From contig JAKQBN010000053.1 in the NCBI GenBank assembly GCA_029559475.1, positions 1-8,696 on the forward strand: a DNA stretch of 8,696 nucleotides, read 5' to 3'. The position numbers and the translations under genes are program-made. Every line of letters starts with the position of its first letter. Positions within the stretch are counted from its first letter, which is position 1. The notes under the pieces are model-generated. The model was not told the origin of the DNA. It was given only the letters and a program-made list of their open reading frames with translations, and made no database searches. The DNA is from a bacterium (GTDB lineage Bacteria; UBA4055). Shown here piece after piece: positions 6,856 to 8,696 of the stretch.

Positions 6856-7980
6856 TTATTTTTCTATTACTTCGACATTGGCTCTAGGTATAAGAACCTC
6901 TTTACCGTCAATATCCACGGTCATAACCCTTACCCATGTTCCGGATTCGACTTTATGGAGTTCAACCGGAAGGCTGATCACTTTTCCGAGCTTCCCGAAA
7001 TAAGGCGAACGGATGATCCTGATAACATCGCCTTTTTCAAGTCCGGATTCAGCGTAATTCTTTAAGGATTTTTCTTCGTTCGCCAGATCGTGCGTTACAA
7101 TGATCTCAGGTCTCATAACCCCCGCCCTGATCTGAGTGGCACCGTTGATGGAAGCTTTATAGCCATCGAACTTTTTCAGCAGGTTAAATGTCCTCTCGGC
7201 CATAGGGATCGTCCCGAAACCTTCTGTCAGAATAAGCGTGTAACCGATATCTTCGTGACCTGTTATAGCAACACCGAGATCATGCCCCAGAATATCTTTA
7301 ATATCCTGATAATCGAACCCGCCAGTTATAACACCCGCTACGCCTATATTTTTCGCTTTAGCAAGAGCGTCTGTTGTGATCTTTGAGCCGCAGACAATAA
7401 CTTTATTTTTCATTCCGTCATTGATCATATTAATATCAACAACTTGGTCGGGAGTTTTCGCGACCATCATGATGTTCCCGTAGGATTCTCCACCTAGGCC
7501 GATGATACCCTGAATATGAACGCCTTCGGTCTTCATGATCACGCCTTCTTTTTCGATCTCGTCTTTGACCTCCCCGTCCACATAGGCGTCAATTTCAACA
7601 GGAATAGCCGGAGCATTGAAGATCACCTGCCCGGTTATATGGGATATTTGTGTGATGGTACCGTCTATTGGAGCTTTATAATCACTTTTAAAAAAACCGA
7701 AAAAGCCTTTGCTTTGCGCGATTATTTCGCCTGTTTTAACATGGTCGCCCTCTTTCTTGAGCATGCATTCAATAAGTTCGTTCGCTTTTCCAAGACCGAG
7801 CTGCCCGGCTACGTTTATCGGATAGACCTTACCCGGAAGCTCTGTTTTAGCTACGATGGTATTTGAAGGGATCTTGTCGCCTTTTTTTACAAGAACATGT
7901 CCGAGAAGAGGAAGTTTTCTTGTTTTCTCAATAACAATTTTCGCGGCAACTTTTAAACCCGGTGTATATGCATGAGCCAT
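6856..7980 (-). CDS. Conserved protein with N-terminal barrel-sandwich region and C-terminal KOW domain
   Basis: The function is unknown to me, though the family looks conserved. Residues 1-130 resemble two lipoyl/RnfC-type barrel-sandwich hairpins: LLGHVLVKKGDKIPSNTIVAKTELPG and CMLKKEGDHVKTGEIIAQSKG, then YKAPIDGTITQISHITGQVIF. No lipoyl or biotin lysine motif is visible, so it is probably not a cofactor carrier. The middle (about 150-300) carries the glycine-rich GIIGLGGESYGNI, KVIVCGSKITTDALAKAKNIGVAGVITGG, ILTEGFGTIPMAERTF and the distinctive GATQIRAGVMRPEIIV. The C-terminus (about 311-374) is a KOW module: KGDVIRIIRSPYFGKLGKV and IPRANVEVIE. There is no signal peptide, so it is expected in the cytoplasm. 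The start is chosen at ATG 7980 with AGGAG at 7992-7988, seven bases upstream. It lies 32 bp downstream of the mutL-family gene, and the two are likely co-transcribed. A role in the same aminomutase-related pathway is inference from position only. Confidence 0.75.
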   Translation of the reverse strand: MAHAYTPGLKVAAKIVIEKTRKLPLLGHVLVKKGDKIPSNTIVAKTELPGKVYPINVAGQLGLGKANELIECMLKKEGDHVKTGEIIAQSKGFFGFFKSDYKAPIDGTITQISHITGQVIFNAPAIPVEIDAYVDGEVKDEIEKEGVIMKTEGVHIQGIIGLGGESYGNIMMVAKTPDQVVDINMINDGMKNKVIVCGSKITTDALAKAKNIGVAGVITGGFDYQDIKDILGHDLGVAITGHEDIGYTLILTEGFGTIPMAERTFNLLKKFDGYKASINGATQIRAGVMRPEIIVTHDLANEEKSLKNYAESGLEKGDVIRIIRSPYFGKLGKVISLPVELHKVESGTWVRVMTVDIDGKEVLIPRANVEVIEK

Positions 7981-7987
7981 ATCATAT

Positions 7988-7992
7988 CTCCT
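7988..7992 (-). promoter_or_regulatory. Shine-Dalgarno AGGAG of the KOW-domain gene
   Basis: AGGAG on the - strand lies seven bases before ATG 7980-7978. An earlier ATG at 7985-7983 is closer to the AGGAG but out of frame, so spacing and frame both select 7980. The element sits in the 32-bp gap after the mutL-family stop codon. Confidence 0.7.
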
Positions 7993-8012
7993 ATATCAAA
8001 TCTTAAAGTTTT

Positions 8013-8696
8013 TTACACGCCGTCTTTATGAGATTTCGGCTTATAGTTTTTTGAAATGTCCCATTTCTGGAGCATCTCGACCCTGTTTTTCATATCTTTC
8101 GTGATATTGAAAGGTCTTCCTCTTGTATCTATAACCAGCCCGACAACGCCGCCGCTTAATTTTCTGGTGATCTTTTTGCCTTTTCCTTCGCCTACATCAA
8201 ATCCGGAAGCAGGTTCGATCTCGAATTCAATTTCTTCTTCATGAGACAGGTCATATCTTAAAAGCTGGTTCGCCATGATCCAATCGTTCAGTTTCGTTCC
8301 GTCCGGAAGATCCGCTTTGATCTTCACAACAGGTTTCCCTTCTTTGACGTGTCCGACAGGGCAGATGCTTATAGCCAGATAGATCAGGCAGTCCTTGTCA
8401 AAAACTTCCATTGCGGCTTTATCACAGCCCGGAGCTTGGACTTCTGATAAAACACCAAGCTGAGGCATCATAAAGATAGAGTCCACAGCAAGTTTAGTGA
8501 TACCTTCCGGAAGGAAAGCATCAACAAGCATATGAGCCGACTGGCTTCTTAATGGCGCATGTGAAAGTACGCCGCCGGAACCTACAAGAAGATCAAGTTT
8601 CATCATGTTTACAATTGAATCATTCGAGGAATCAGCATCAAAGGCTTCCGAGATACCCTTTTCCTGCTGCACTCCTTTCAAGCCTACAGCGAAAGC
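8013..8696 (-). CDS. MutL/GlmL-family aminomutase reactivation ATPase, C-terminal part (5' end outside window)
   Basis: This is a partial gene. The frame stays open to the window edge, with AFAVG encoded by 8696-8682 just before the TTG at 8681. That TTG is therefore most likely an internal leucine rather than a start. MutL/GlmL proteins are cytoplasmic ASKHA-type ATPases associated with cobalamin-dependent carbon-skeleton and amino-group mutases (glutamate mutase, D-ornithine 4,5-aminomutase), and are thought to reactivate or assemble them. The family shows in LLVGSGGVLSHAP, then LVDAFLPEGITKLAVDSIFMMPQLGVLSE, the usual GSGG..L and PEG-T-LAVD..-PQLG-L blocks. A further domain of about 140 residues follows: CDKAAMEVFDKDCLIYLAIS, a VKEGKPVVKIKADLPDG turn, FEIEPASGFDVGEGKG and GGVVGLVIDTRGRP. 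This marks the long MutL form rather than the GlmL of about 460 residues. Neighbouring aminomutase genes would be expected upstream, beyond the right edge. It is followed after 32 bp by the KOW-domain gene. Confidence 0.88.
   Translation of the reverse strand, partial: AFAVGLKGVQQEKGISEAFDADSSNDSIVNMMKLDLLVGSGGVLSHAPLRSQSAHMLVDAFLPEGITKLAVDSIFMMPQLGVLSEVQAPGCDKAAMEVFDKDCLIYLAISICPVGHVKEGKPVVKIKADLPDGTKLNDWIMANQLLRYDLSHEEEIEFEIEPASGFDVGEGKGKKITRKLSGGVVGLVIDTRGRPFNITKDMKNRVEMLQKWDISKNYKPKSHKDGV

Noticed and set aside
7516-7866. A + strand open frame of 116 codons opposite the KOW gene, and similar ones at 3223-3564, 4684-4932 and 7090-7386
   Set aside because: Each lies antisense to a well supported gene, has no SD or recognisable protein pattern, and looks like a codon-bias shadow.
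8681-8681. TTG as a true start codon for the MutL-family gene
   Set aside because: The frame continues open to the window edge, the family has several hundred residues before this point, and no SD precedes it. The gene is truncated by the window.
13-8696. Selenoprotein genes with in-frame TGA, prompted by the presence of selA
   Set aside because: All seven genes end at points that fit their families or their neighbours, and no reading frame resumes in phase after a TGA. No selenoprotein was found here.

Overview
The window holds seven protein genes packed almost end to end. Two are on the + strand (13-2250) and five on the - strand (2253-8696), and the two groups converge with only 2 bp between their stop codons. 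No RNA gene, mobile element or CRISPR array was seen. The DNA is moderately A+T-rich. One gene encodes a signal-peptide-bearing protein that looks like an outer-membrane beta-barrel, which points to a diderm bacterium. A MutL-type aminomutase chaperone together with selenocysteine machinery suggests an anaerobic, amino-acid-fermenting lineage, possibly an FCB-group candidate phylum such as Cloacimonadota or Delongbacteria. That taxonomy is inference, because the window contains no marker gene.

Plus strand: selA (L-seryl-tRNA(Sec) selenium transferase, 13-1413) is followed with zero spacing and in the same frame (TAA then TTG) by prmC (release-factor glutamine methyltransferase, 1414-2250). 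Both products act on stop-codon decoding. SelA makes the tRNA that recodes UGA as selenocysteine, and PrmC activates the release factors that terminate at stop codons. selB, selD and the selenocysteine tRNA are not in this window.

Minus strand, in transcription order from the right edge: the C-terminal 227 codons of a MutL/GlmL-family protein (8696-8013, 5' end outside the window); a conserved barrel-sandwich plus KOW-domain protein of unknown function (7980-6856); a secreted beta-barrel-like protein (6827-6060); a long M29-type aminopeptidase with an extra N-terminal region of about 220 residues (6041-3993); and a membrane-anchored protein of 568 residues (3959-2253). Intergenic gaps are 18 to 33 bp, so co-transcription is plausible. 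No stretch over 300 bp lacks a gene.

The least ordinary item is the last gene. Behind two transmembrane segments it appears to carry two tandem, degenerate copies of a GlmU/sugar-nucleotidyltransferase-like fold whose catalytic motifs have decayed, so it may be a membrane-bound pseudoenzyme. The second most interesting item is the pairing of the MutL-family gene with the KOW protein, which might form an accessory system for a cobalamin-dependent aminomutase encoded outside the window.
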